Part shown: one piece after another, positions 8,077-16,272 of the stretch | Numbering within the stretch: position 1 is the stretch's first letter | How the letters are laid out: each line of letters starts with the position of its first letter | The notes under the pieces: model-generated | Databases searched by the model: none | What the model saw: only the letters and a program-made list of their open reading frames with translations | Told to the model about the DNA's origin: nothing | Translations under genes and position numbers: made by a program | Origin: Candidatus Aminicenantota bacterium | GTDB lineage: Bacteria > Acidobacteriota > Aminicenantia > Aminicenantales > Aminicenantaceae | Length of the DNA stretch: 49,221 nucleotides | Direction of reading: 5' to 3' | Assembly (NCBI GenBank): GCA_030612445.1 | Contig: JAUWNW010000004.1 | Span: forward strand, 1 to 49,221

Positions 8077-9222
8077 TTGATCAAAAAGCATTATTTATTA
8101 TCTCCAGGCCCTACCCCTATTCCTGGCAAAGTCCTATCTGTTGCTGCTCAACCCATAATACATCACCGTTCTAAAATATTTTCCAATATTTTAAAACAAG
8201 TTATGCAAGACTTAAAATATGTCTTTCAAACTCGACAGGATGTTTTTGTCTTAACCTCTTCCGGCACCGGAGCAATGGAAGCGGCCGTTGTAAATACTCT
8301 TAGTCCCGGAGACAAAGTTATCACTATCAATGGAGGAAAATTCGGACAACGCTGGATAGATATCTGTAATGCTTATGGATTAAATGTCCGGGAAATCGAG
8401 GTAGAATGGGGAGAAGTCTGTTCTCCTGAATATCTAGCCAATACATTAAGATCAAATCCTGGGACAAAAGCAGTATTGTCAACTTTATGTGAAACATCGA
8501 CAGGTGCTGTCTATGACATACAGGGTTATGCTAAGGTAGTTGCTCCAAGCGAAACAATCCTGATTGTTGATGGCATTTCTGGGATCGGGGCTGCAAAATG
8601 CCCCATGGATGAATGGAAGCTAGATGTACTAATAAGCGGCTCTCAAAAATCTTTTATGACTCCTCCTGGTCTTTCATATATTGCTTTTAGCGATAAGGCC
8701 TGGAAACATGTTAAAAATTCTACTCTTCCTAAGTATTATTTTAGTGCCAGCTCTGCAAAAGAAAGCCTGAGTAGAGAAACAACTCCCTGGACCCCAGCTA
8801 CATCTCTGATTATCCAGCAACAAAAGGCGCTTGAGATTATCCGGGAGATAGGCCTTGATAATCTTATCAAGCACCATAGGATTTTAGGTAATGCCACAAG
8901 AGCTGGGGTTAAAGCTATCGGACTTGAACTGCTTTCCAAAAACCCGGGAAATATCCTTACTGCTGTAAAAGTGCCGGAAGGAATTGACGGAAACCAGCTT
9001 ATTAAAACAATGCAGAAAAAATACCAAGTTTATATAGCCGGAGCTCAGGCGCCCCACACAGGTGAGTTCTTTCGTATCGGACATTTGGGATATTCCGGCG
9101 GTTTTGATATAATTACAGCTCTCAGTGCACTTGAGATGACTCTTATGGAATTAAATCATAATTTTATAACCGGGCAGTCTTTATCAGCTGCTCAAAATAT
9201 TTTAAAGGAGAATTGGTCATGA
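8077..9222 (+). CDS. Class V aminotransferase (serine-pyruvate/phosphoserine type)
   Basis: The 381-residue protein starts at TTG 8077, with GAGG six bases upstream and the classic beginning YLLSPGPTPIP. The PLP-lysine is Lys191 in SGSQKSFMTPPG, and the Asp of LIVDGISGIG would contact the pyridine nitrogen. Family members are alanine-glyoxylate, serine-pyruvate or phosphoserine aminotransferases. The stop codon overlaps the start of serA (ATGA at 9219-9222). I therefore infer that it transaminates phosphohydroxypyruvate made by SerA, in place of a classical SerC. A glyoxylate aminotransferase role is the alternative. Confidence 0.8.
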   Translation: MIKKHYLLSPGPTPIPGKVLSVAAQPIIHHRSKIFSNILKQVMQDLKYVFQTRQDVFVLTSSGTGAMEAAVVNTLSPGDKVITINGGKFGQRWIDICNAYGLNVREIEVEWGEVCSPEYLANTLRSNPGTKAVLSTLCETSTGAVYDIQGYAKVVAPSETILIVDGISGIGAAKCPMDEWKLDVLISGSQKSFMTPPGLSYIAFSDKAWKHVKNSTLPKYYFSASSAKESLSRETTPWTPATSLIIQQQKALEIIREIGLDNLIKHHRILGNATRAGVKAIGLELLSKNPGNILTAVKVPEGIDGNQLIKTMQKKYQVYIAGAQAPHTGEFFRIGHLGYSGGFDIITALSALEMTLMELNHNFITGQSLSAAQNILKENWS

Positions 9223-10124
9223 AAAAAATATTAATCTGTGATGCTTTACATCCTAATGCTTTAGAAGAACTTAATTCAATATCCGATTTTGATGTTACTT
9301 TAAAAACAGGCATGGACGAAGAAGAACTGCTTAAAACAATTCCGGGATACAATGCCGCAGTAGTAAGAAGCGCTACAACAATCAGAAAAAGAGTAATCGA
9401 GGCCGCTTCTGATCTGGAAATTATTGTCAGAGCAGGCATAGGGCTCGACAACATCGATGTATCCGATGCAGAAGAAGCCGGAATTCAAGTTGCTAATACA
9501 CCCTCAGCAACTACTATCTCGGTTGCAGAACACACTTTTGGATTGATGCTTGACACTGTTAGAAATCACGGTCAAGCAAATCTTTCCATGAAAGCCCATA
9601 AATGGGAAAAAAAAGCTTTAAAAGGAACTGAACTTTATGGAAAAACCCTGGGAATCATAGGAAGCGGTAGAATAGGACTTGCTGTCGCTGACCGTGCCAT
9701 AGCTTTTGGAATGAAAGTTATTGCATTTGATATAGTAGATATTAAAACTGATCTGAATATTAACCAGGTTTCCCTTGAAGATCTCTTCGCTCAAGCCGAT
9801 ATGATCTCTCTGCACCTTCCTCTTACAGAAAAAACTAAACACATGATAAGTGATGCTGCTTTTAAGCAGATGAAAGATGGAGTTATCATTATCAACGCAG
9901 CCCGCGGAGGAGTTGTTCATGAAGCCGCCCTGCTCAGAGCGCTCGAATCAGGAAAAGTACGCGCTGCTGGTATCGATGTTTATGAAAAAGAACCCACAGA
10001 TAATTTTCCACTTATCGATCACCCTAATGTTATTGCTATGCCTCATATAGGTGCTGCGGCCAAAGAAGGCCAGAAACGAGCCGGCCTTGAAGTGGTCCAA
10101 GCATTAAAGAAAAAATTTTCCTGA
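9219..10124 (+). CDS. serA: D-3-phosphoglycerate dehydrogenase, short form
   Basis: This NAD-dependent 2-hydroxyacid dehydrogenase has 301 residues and oxidises 3-phosphoglycerate for serine synthesis. A Rossmann motif GIIGSGRIG lies near residue 145. The active-site Arg229 is in INAARGGVV and His276 in MPHIGAAA. The C-terminal ASB and ACT domains of long SerA forms are absent, so serine feedback through an ACT domain is unlikely. I chose ATG 9219, which has AAGGAG nine bases upstream and overlaps the previous stop. A TTG six bases earlier (9213) would put the site too close. The gene is translationally coupled to the upstream aminotransferase and followed 8 bp later by nifS. Confidence 0.87.
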   Translation: MKKILICDALHPNALEELNSISDFDVTLKTGMDEEELLKTIPGYNAAVVRSATTIRKRVIEAASDLEIIVRAGIGLDNIDVSDAEEAGIQVANTPSATTISVAEHTFGLMLDTVRNHGQANLSMKAHKWEKKALKGTELYGKTLGIIGSGRIGLAVADRAIAFGMKVIAFDIVDIKTDLNINQVSLEDLFAQADMISLHLPLTEKTKHMISDAAFKQMKDGVIIINAARGGVVHEAALLRALESGKVRAAGIDVYEKEPTDNFPLIDHPNVIAMPHIGAAAKEGQKRAGLEVVQALKKKFS

Positions 10125-10132
10125 GCTGAGAA

Positions 10133-11275
10133 ATGGTCTATCTTGATAATAATGCCACCACTCCCATAGAGCCTGCTGTTTCTGAAAAAATGTCCTGGTT
10201 TTTAAGGGAACATTTTGGAAATCCCTCTTCTTTGTACCCGATCGGGAGAGAGGTCAAGAAATTAATCACTGAAGCCAGAGAAACTGTAGCTGAGGCCCTA
10301 GGAGCTATGCGGAGTGAAATTGTTTTTACCGGTTCAGGGACTGAAGCTGATAATTTCGCGATCTACGGAATAATGAATGCTTTCCCTGAAAAAAATGAAT
10401 TCATCACGTCGTCTATAGAACATCCTGCGGTTATAGAAACTGCTTCTTACCTAGAAAAAAAAGGGAAGAAAATCACATTTATCCCTGTTGACCAATACGG
10501 AAATATCGATCTTGAATTCCTTAAAAAAGCAATATCCCCAAAAACAGCTTTGATCTCTGTCATGTACGCCAATAATGAATTAGGCACTATTGAACCAGTA
10601 AAAGAAGTTGTAAAAATAGCTAAGGAAAAAGAAGTTCTTGTTCATACAGATGCTGTCCAGGCGTTTGGAAAAATCCCCTGTAATGTTAATAAATTGGGAG
10701 TAGACCTTTTATCCATCTCAGCCCATAAGATCTATGGTCCAAAAGGAATAGGCGCTCTCTATATACGCAAAGGAACAAAAATACTCCCTCTAATATACGG
10801 AGGCCACCAGGAAAGGAACCTGAGAGCTGGAACGGAAAATACAGCCGGTATCATTGCCTTAGGTGAAGCTGTGCGAATCTTTCAAGCCAAAGGGGATAAA
10901 GATTTAAAACGAATTCATAAACTTGCAGACCGCTTAAAAAAAGGCATAGAGGAACGGATTCCCAGGGTGATCTTTAACGGACCTGAAAAGAATCGAGTTA
11001 AATCGACCCTAAGTTTTTCTTTCACTGGCATGGAAGCTGAAGCCATTCTACTTGCGTTAGCTAGTAAAGAGATTTATGTATCTACTGGCTCAGCCTGCAG
11101 TGAAGACTCTGAAGATGTTTCTCATGTTCTCAATTCGATCGGTTTAAAACCTGAAATCGCCCGTTCCACTCTTCGTTTATCTCTTGGCCGTTTTAACAAC
11201 GATGAAGATATAAGTAAAGTCTTACGCGAACTCCCGGAAATAATTGAAAAATTAAGGAATATCTCAGGATTCTAA
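10133..11275 (+). CDS. nifS: Cysteine desulfurase (NifS/IscS family)
   Basis: The 380-residue PLP enzyme removes sulfur from cysteine as an enzyme-bound persulfide for Fe-S cluster and thio-cofactor assembly. It begins VYLDNNATTPIEPAV, has the PLP-lysine Lys199 in SAHKIYGPKG, and carries the sulfur-accepting Cys322 in STGSACSEDSE. The length fits the family. It starts 8 bp after serA and ends the operon, tying serine (a cysteine precursor) to sulfur mobilisation. No IscU or NifU scaffold gene follows. NifS versus IscS cannot be separated by eye. The short loop around Cys322 suits either. Confidence 0.9.
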   Translation: MVYLDNNATTPIEPAVSEKMSWFLREHFGNPSSLYPIGREVKKLITEARETVAEALGAMRSEIVFTGSGTEADNFAIYGIMNAFPEKNEFITSSIEHPAVIETASYLEKKGKKITFIPVDQYGNIDLEFLKKAISPKTALISVMYANNELGTIEPVKEVVKIAKEKEVLVHTDAVQAFGKIPCNVNKLGVDLLSISAHKIYGPKGIGALYIRKGTKILPLIYGGHQERNLRAGTENTAGIIALGEAVRIFQAKGDKDLKRIHKLADRLKKGIEERIPRVIFNGPEKNRVKSTLSFSFTGMEAEAILLALASKEIYVSTGSACSEDSEDVSHVLNSIGLKPEIARSTLRLSLGRFNNDEDISKVLRELPEIIEKLRNISGF

Positions 11276-11373
11276 AATTAGCGGAGAATAGACAGCAATT
11301 CAACCTGTTATATTAGTTATTTTCTATTTTCTGATTTTAGCAATATAACAATGAAGCAATAATTTTTTTGGTT

Positions 11374-11904
11374 ATGGCAAAGACAAAGCCTTTCCCCCTG
11401 GTAAAATTAATTTTCGGCTTAATTGCTTCCCAGGATTTAATTTTTCAGAAAACCCAGGAACTCTTGATCCAATTATATGGGCCATTGGACACAGAAAGCG
11501 AATTTATTTCTTTTAACTATACTGATTATTACAAAAAACAGATGGGGGGGGCATTAAAACGAAAATTTATCAGCTGCTCAAGTCTTTATCCCCCAGATAA
11601 ATTAAGTGAAATAAAACTAAGGACAAATATACTCGAAGATGAAATTTCCCTGAAAATTAAATCAAAAAAAAGGGTGGTTAACATTGACCCTGGCATCCTA
11701 AGTTCTGCTGCTTTAATAATGGCGACTGTTAAAAATTTTTCTCATAGAATTCCCCTGCAAAAAGGAATCTATGGACACCTGGAATTTTTATTTGGAAAAA
11801 ACTCTGTAAAAATACTCCCCTGGACTTATCCGGATTATCGCTCTCCTGAATATCATGATTATTTCCTGAATGTAAGGGAGCTCTACTTACAACAAGTGAA
11901 ATAA
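11374..11904 (+). CDS. DUF4416 family protein
   Basis: The 176-residue protein matches my memory of the DUF4416 family: a start like PLVKLIFGLIAS, FTDYY-like segment NYTDYYKKQMGG, then TNILEDEIS, VNIDPGILSSAALIMAT, HRIPLQKGIYGHLE and LPWTYPDYRSPEY. The function of the family is not known to me. A TTG two codons upstream (11368) is possible, but ATG 11374 gives the usual start. No strong ribosome binding site is visible. It lies about 100 bp after nifS, so it may or may not share that transcript. Confidence 0.75.
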   Translation: MAKTKPFPLVKLIFGLIASQDLIFQKTQELLIQLYGPLDTESEFISFNYTDYYKKQMGGALKRKFISCSSLYPPDKLSEIKLRTNILEDEISLKIKSKKRVVNIDPGILSSAALIMATVKNFSHRIPLQKGIYGHLEFLFGKNSVKILPWTYPDYRSPEYHDYFLNVRELYLQQVK

Positions 11905-11918
11905 TTATATATGAATGG

Positions 11919-12587
11919 TTACTGCAAAGTATTTTTTAGCTTCTCCAAGGCTCCCTGTGGGTCTGGTGAATAAATGTCAGCTCCTATCCTGTCAGCAAAA
12001 TCTTGGGTTAAGGGAGCTCCTCCTACAAGTATTTTTAGGTTTGGGAATTTTGTTTTTAATACACCTGTAATTGTTTTCATATTCATCATTGTAGTTGTCA
12101 GTAATGCACTCAATCCCACAGCATCAGGATTGTTTTCAGTTATTGCCTGGGTAAAACTATTTTCCGACACATCAACTCCGCAATCTATAACCTCCCAGCC
12201 TCCTCCTTCGAAAAACATCCCGACTATTTTTTTCCCGATATCATGCATATCTCCAACAACTGTCCCAATAATTATTTTTCCCTGATATTCTACATTTCCG
12301 GACAAAATATAAGGTTTAATATGGATCATTCCTGCATTCATAGATCTGGCTGCCATCAGCACATCAGGTAAATATATCTCATTTTTTCGAAACTTCTCCC
12401 CTACTCTCTGCATACCTTTGATTAATGCTTCTGATAATACTTTCTGGGCGGAAATGCCCATTGCCAAGGCCTTAAGCATTAATTCATCCACACCATCCTG
12501 GCCTTTCATTTCTGGAGGATAAGGAGATTGAGCATTTACCTTGCCTTTTTCTACACAAACTGCGATTTTTTCCAGTAATTTATCCAT
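11919..12587 (-). CDS. Corrinoid-binding methyltransferase shuttle protein (MtbC/MttC-like)
   Basis: The protein has 222 residues in two parts. A helical cap domain (about 1-90, with MQRVGEKFRKNEIYLPDVLMAA) precedes a Rossmann-type B12 domain. The cobalt-ligand motif D113-M-H115-D-I-G118 is intact, followed by VGLSALLTTTM and ILVGGAP. Such proteins carry a methyl group between a substrate-specific methyltransferase (methylamines, methanol, methoxyaromatics) and a folate or thiol acceptor. No methyltransferase partner or reactivation protein is in the window, so the substrate is open. It is transcribed alone, convergent with DUF4416. Confidence 0.85.
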   Translation of the reverse strand: MDKLLEKIAVCVEKGKVNAQSPYPPEMKGQDGVDELMLKALAMGISAQKVLSEALIKGMQRVGEKFRKNEIYLPDVLMAARSMNAGMIHIKPYILSGNVEYQGKIIIGTVVGDMHDIGKKIVGMFFEGGGWEVIDCGVDVSENSFTQAITENNPDAVGLSALLTTTMMNMKTITGVLKTKFPNLKILVGGAPLTQDFADRIGADIYSPDPQGALEKLKNTLQ

Positions 12588-12716
12588 GCCGGAATAATAT
12601 TTGTTTTCAACAATAATTTCAACTAATTATCCTGGATTATCCATGCCCACTCTTCCTGACCCAGCTTCCCATTTGCAAAAAACATAAACCACAGGGGAGC
12701 AAGGAAGATGCTTGCC

Positions 12717-12745
12717 TTGCTAATTCAATATTTTTCAATTATAAT
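12717..12745 (+). promoter_or_regulatory. Candidate promoter of asnS, near-leaderless
   Basis: TTGCTA (12717-12722), a 17-bp spacer and a perfect TATAAT (12740-12745) end 10 bp before the preferred ATG 12756. The mRNA would have almost no leader. Confidence 0.5.
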
Positions 12746-12755
12746 CTTTGGCATT

Positions 12756-14048
12756 ATGAAGTGGGTATACGTAGAAGACCTGGAAAAAAATAAAGAAAAT
12801 AAAGTAGAAATCCGCGGTTGGGTCTATAATAAACGTTCAAGTGGAAAAATCCGCTTTCTCCTTATCCGAGACGGTACAGGTATCCTGCAGTGTACAATGT
12901 ACAGCTCAGATAAAAACAGTCCCCTTTTTCAGAAATTTGATAGATTAACCCAAGAATCATCCCTGATACTTCGCGGCGTTATTAAAAAAGACAAGCGGGC
13001 CCCTGGCGGTTATGAAATGAGTATTGAAGAAATGGATATAATCCAGATTGCAGAAGAATACCCCATCACACCAAAAGAACATGGGATTTCGTTTCTTATG
13101 GAAAATAGACATCTCTGGCTTCGTTCTCAGAAACAACATGCAATTCTCAGGATAAGAGCTGAGCTGATCAAATCAATCCGTGATTTCTTTGACAATCAAG
13201 GATTCCGCCTTATGGACACTCCGATTCTTACTCCCAGTGCATGCGAAGGCACAACAACTCTTTTTGAGACTGAATATTTTGACCAGAAAGCCTATCTAAG
13301 CCAAAGCGGCCAACTATACAATGAAGCCACTGCAATGGCATTTGGGAAAGTCTACTGTTTCGGACCGACTTTTCGGGCAGAAAAATCCAAAACAAGAAAA
13401 CACCTGATCGAATTTTGGATGGTAGAGCCTGAAATAGCCTTTGCAACTCTGGCTGATATTAAAGAGCTGGGCGAAGACCTTATAATCTACATCATCGAAC
13501 GCACCCTTGAGAACCGGCAGCAGGAACTTGAAATATTAGAAAGAGATACCGGACCTCTTGAAGCTGTAAAAAAACCTTTCCCACACATCACATATGAAGA
13601 AGCTATCCAAAAGCTAAATGAGTATGATTTCAATATGAAATTCGGAGATGACTTTGGTGCTCCAGAAGAAACCAAGCTTGCGGAAATTTTTAAAATGCCC
13701 GTATGTGTCACCCACTTTCCGGCAAAAATCAAAGCATTTTACATGCAGCCTGCTGATAAACGACCAGACCTTGTCCTGGGTCTGGATATACTGGCATCTG
13801 AAGGATATGGCGAGATAATTGGAGGGGGCCAAAGGATACACGACCCGGTGCTTCTTGAAAAGAAAATTAGAGAACATAAACTTCCCCAGCAAGATTATCA
13901 ATGGTACATCGATCTAAGAAAATTCGGTTCAACCCCGCATTCAGGATTCGGGCTGGGAGTTGAGAGAATGCTTTCCTGGCTATGTAAAGTAAAACATATC
14001 CGCGAGACCATTCCTTTCCCCCGACTTCTCTACCGCATATATCCCTGA
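12756..14048 (+). CDS. asnS: Asparaginyl-tRNA synthetase
   Basis: This class II synthetase of 430 residues charges tRNA-Asn. It has an OB-fold anticodon domain (EIRGWVYNKRSSGKIRF near residue 20). Catalytic motifs follow: FRAEKSKTRKHLIEFWMVEPE (motif 2) and GFGLGVERMLSWL (motif 3) close to the C-terminus. TRKHLIEFW with an Asn-type context points to AsnRS rather than AspRS. I place the start at ATG 12756 (MKWVYVEDL). An upstream in-frame ATG at 12708 has a GGGGAG and AAGGAAG stretch in front but would add a hydrophobic 16-residue extension foreign to the family. If the 12756 start is right, translation is probably leaderless. Confidence 0.93.
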   Translation: MKWVYVEDLEKNKENKVEIRGWVYNKRSSGKIRFLLIRDGTGILQCTMYSSDKNSPLFQKFDRLTQESSLILRGVIKKDKRAPGGYEMSIEEMDIIQIAEEYPITPKEHGISFLMENRHLWLRSQKQHAILRIRAELIKSIRDFFDNQGFRLMDTPILTPSACEGTTTLFETEYFDQKAYLSQSGQLYNEATAMAFGKVYCFGPTFRAEKSKTRKHLIEFWMVEPEIAFATLADIKELGEDLIIYIIERTLENRQQELEILERDTGPLEAVKKPFPHITYEEAIQKLNEYDFNMKFGDDFGAPEETKLAEIFKMPVCVTHFPAKIKAFYMQPADKRPDLVLGLDILASEGYGEIIGGGQRIHDPVLLEKKIREHKLPQQDYQWYIDLRKFGSTPHSGFGLGVERMLSWLCKVKHIRETIPFPRLLYRIYP

Positions 14049-14083
14049 TAAAAACCCATAGGCAGCCAATTTCTCTTTATATC

Positions 14084-14112
14084 TTTACTGTTTCTACTCA
14101 GGAGTTTACAAT
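14084..14112 (+). promoter_or_regulatory. Candidate promoter of rimO, near-leaderless
   Basis: TTTACT (14084-14089), a 17-bp spacer and TACAAT (14107-14112) are followed by only 9 bp before ATG 14122. Confidence 0.4.
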
Positions 14113-14121
14113 ATACTATTC

Positions 14122-15438
14122 ATGAAAAAAGTTGCATTGATAAGCCTGGGTTGTGCAAAAAATCTGGTCGATAGTGAAGTGATGCTGGGATATTTGGAAG
14201 CTTCGGGTTATCAAATCATCCCTGATATAAAATCTGCTGATATAATAATCATCAATACCTGCGGTTTTATAGAACCAGCCCGGTTAGAAGCAAAAGACCA
14301 TATCCAAAAAGTAATCAAACTGAAAAAAAAAGCCAAGAACAAGACAATAGTAGTTACAGGGTGTTATGTCGAAAGATCTGCTGAAACTTTAAAAAAATCC
14401 TACCCTGAAATAGATATCTGGACCGGAGTAAAAAACTTCCACCATATTATCGATCTATTAGAGAGAAGATCGTTTAGTGCTGCGAATAATACATTCCTTT
14501 ATGATCATATGTCTCCCCGCCGCTTCTCATCCCCGCCCTCCTGGGCCTATGTGAAAATCTCGGAAGGATGTTCACATAAATGTGGATTCTGTGCTATCCC
14601 GGAGATTAAAGGCCCGTATTTTTCTCGTGATATTTCATCCATCGTCCTTGAAGTTCAAAAACTTGTTTACTTGGGCATTAAGGAGGTAAACCTCATATCC
14701 CAGGATTCCACATTTTTCGGGCAGGACAAAAAGCTTAAAGAGGGGTTGCCGCAATTACTCGAGGATCTTTTGAATATAAAAGATCTTGCTTGGATCAGAG
14801 TTCTCTATTCTTACCCTGAAGAGATTTCTGACAGGCTTTTGGAAATTATGCAGGAAGATAAAATATGTAGTTACGTCGATGCTCCTTTTCAGCATGCGGA
14901 CAGCAATATTATAAGAAAAATGAAAAGAGGCATGGACTCTGTTAGAGCTTTAAAACTTATCAAGAAAGTTCGTCATAAAGTACCTGACGCAGTTCTGCGA
15001 ACATCTATTATTGTTGGTTTTCCCGGCGAAGGAAACCAGGAATTTAAAAATCTTTTAAGTTTTATTAAGACTGCAAAGTTTGACCATCTGGGTGTCTTTA
15101 TGTATTCGCCTGAAAAAAATACAAGCTGTTATTCCCTGGGAGATCCTGTCCCAAAAAAAGTTAAAGCTGCAAGAAGGCAGGAAATAATGGAAATCCAAGC
15201 AGAAATATCTCAGGAGCATAATAAAAAATATCTTGGGAAACATCTTGATGTTATATTTGAAGGCAGTGTACAGCAAGACCCCAGCATCCTGACTGCCCGT
15301 AGCCGCTACCAGGCTCCAGAAGTTGATGGTTCTGTTTTTGTTGATACTGAAACAGTAGAAAATAAAATATCAAGTTTGATTCAAAAAGTTGAAATCACAG
15401 GTTATGATATATATGATCTATATGGGGTATTAATATGA
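14122..15438 (+). CDS. rimO: Ribosomal protein S12 methylthiotransferase
   Basis: The 438-residue radical-SAM enzyme adds a methylthio group to an aspartate of ribosomal protein S12. The N-terminal MTTase domain starts VALISLGCAKNLVDSE and carries Cys of its own cluster, including the Cys in IINTCGFI and VVTGCY. The radical-SAM motif is C150-x3-C154-x2-C157 in SEGCSHKCGFCAIP. The C-terminal roughly 65 residues form a TRAM domain. SLGCAKNLVDSE and IRVLYSYPEEI are typical of RimO rather than MiaB. It overlaps pgpA by 4 bp (ATGA), so the two are translationally coupled. Confidence 0.93.
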   Translation: MKKVALISLGCAKNLVDSEVMLGYLEASGYQIIPDIKSADIIIINTCGFIEPARLEAKDHIQKVIKLKKKAKNKTIVVTGCYVERSAETLKKSYPEIDIWTGVKNFHHIIDLLERRSFSAANNTFLYDHMSPRRFSSPPSWAYVKISEGCSHKCGFCAIPEIKGPYFSRDISSIVLEVQKLVYLGIKEVNLISQDSTFFGQDKKLKEGLPQLLEDLLNIKDLAWIRVLYSYPEEISDRLLEIMQEDKICSYVDAPFQHADSNIIRKMKRGMDSVRALKLIKKVRHKVPDAVLRTSIIVGFPGEGNQEFKNLLSFIKTAKFDHLGVFMYSPEKNTSCYSLGDPVPKKVKAARRQEIMEIQAEISQEHNKKYLGKHLDVIFEGSVQQDPSILTARSRYQAPEVDGSVFVDTETVENKISSLIQKVEITGYDIYDLYGVLI

Positions 15439-15887
15439 TAAAATTAATAGCAAAAATTTATGCGACTTTTTTTGGCGTTGGGTATTTCCCTATTGCTCCT
15501 GGTACAGCTGCAAGTTTTATTATAGTTATCTTATACAAATTTTTTCTATATAAACTGAGTTGGCCTTTTTACCTTGCTGCAGCTCTTGTTATTTACATTA
15601 CAGGAGTATTGGCATCTTCCCGTTATTCATCCGATATTAAAATTGAAGATCCTCGTACTGTAGTTATCGACGAAGTACTGGGGCAGCTTCTGGCGGTTTT
15701 TTTGTTAGAACCGACATGGGCTCTGATGATAGCCGGTTTCCTACTTTTTAGATTCTTCGATGTTTTAAAACCATTCCTTATTAAAAAAGCGGAAAAATTC
15801 TCGCAGGGATGGGGAATCATGCTGGACGATATTGTTGCCGGGTTCTATTCGGCAATTATTATTAACCTATATTTACTTTTAAAATGA
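15435..15887 (+). CDS. pgpA: Phosphatidylglycerophosphatase A
   Basis: The 150-residue membrane protein dephosphorylates phosphatidylglycerol phosphate in the inner membrane. It has four hydrophobic helices and the family segments FFGVGYFPIAPGTAAS near residue 12, VVIDEVLGQLLAVF near 75 and FRFFDVLKPF followed by GWGIMLDDIVAGFYS near 125. The Asp-rich VIDEV and LDDIVAG sites probably bind metal and phosphate. The start overlaps the rimO stop (ATGATA). The rimO-pgpA-cinA order is seen in several other bacterial groups. Confidence 0.9.
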   Translation: MIKLIAKIYATFFGVGYFPIAPGTAASFIIVILYKFFLYKLSWPFYLAAALVIYITGVLASSRYSSDIKIEDPRTVVIDEVLGQLLAVFLLEPTWALMIAGFLLFRFFDVLKPFLIKKAEKFSQGWGIMLDDIVAGFYSAIIINLYLLLK

Positions 15888-15898
15888 CAGAGAATAAA

Positions 15899-16272
15899 CC
15901 TGAATTAGTCACGAGTCGAGGTTGCCGCAGATATAGAAAAGCAGAAAATAGTTAATGGAAAATGGGAAATGGGAAAAACCATAAAACGTGAATTGTAAAA
16001 TGTGAAATATTAGTCAAAAGATTTTTATCTAATGAAATTCTGATGTGGCTGAAGCGAGCATAAGCCACACCTGAATTTCATCTTTCACCGCGAATCCGCT
16101 GCAACAAAGTTGATGCGGTAAGATCGGCTCGCTCATAGAGTAAAAAATGTAGATTATAAATAGAGATTACATCGATAACGAAATGATTATTTGTTTATCC
16201 GCAAAAGTCAGTGTAAAATATTGATTAAAAAGATGCAGCATTCATGTCGACATTTTTTATGAATAGTTCAGG
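15899..16272 (+). repeat. Family A element, long form (374 bp)
   Basis: This is the most complete long copy. The left end CCTGAATTAGTCACGAGTCGAGG and right end TCGACATTTTTTATGAATAGTTCAGG form an imperfect terminal inverted repeat. Inside is a nested palindrome (ATGAAATTCTGATGTGGCT, then AGCCACACCTGAATTTCAT). A shared core follows (CGCGAATCCGCTGCAAC to GCGGTAAGATCGGCTCGCTC), then a 3' module opening with TAAAAAATGTAGATT, whose usual form TAAAAAATGTCGATT is complementary to the right end. It fills the gap between pgpA and cinA and runs 29 bp into the annotated cinA reading frame. No open reading frame is conserved between copies. Confidence 0.8.

Noticed and set aside
12631-12645. CCTGGATTATCCATG as another family A left end
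   Set aside because: Only 15 bp with an altered TTCA position. It is too short to separate from chance in AT-rich sequence.
12708-12755. Upstream start of asnS with a ribosome-binding-like stretch
   Set aside because: It would add a hydrophobic 16-residue extension not seen in AsnRS. It is kept as a caveat only.
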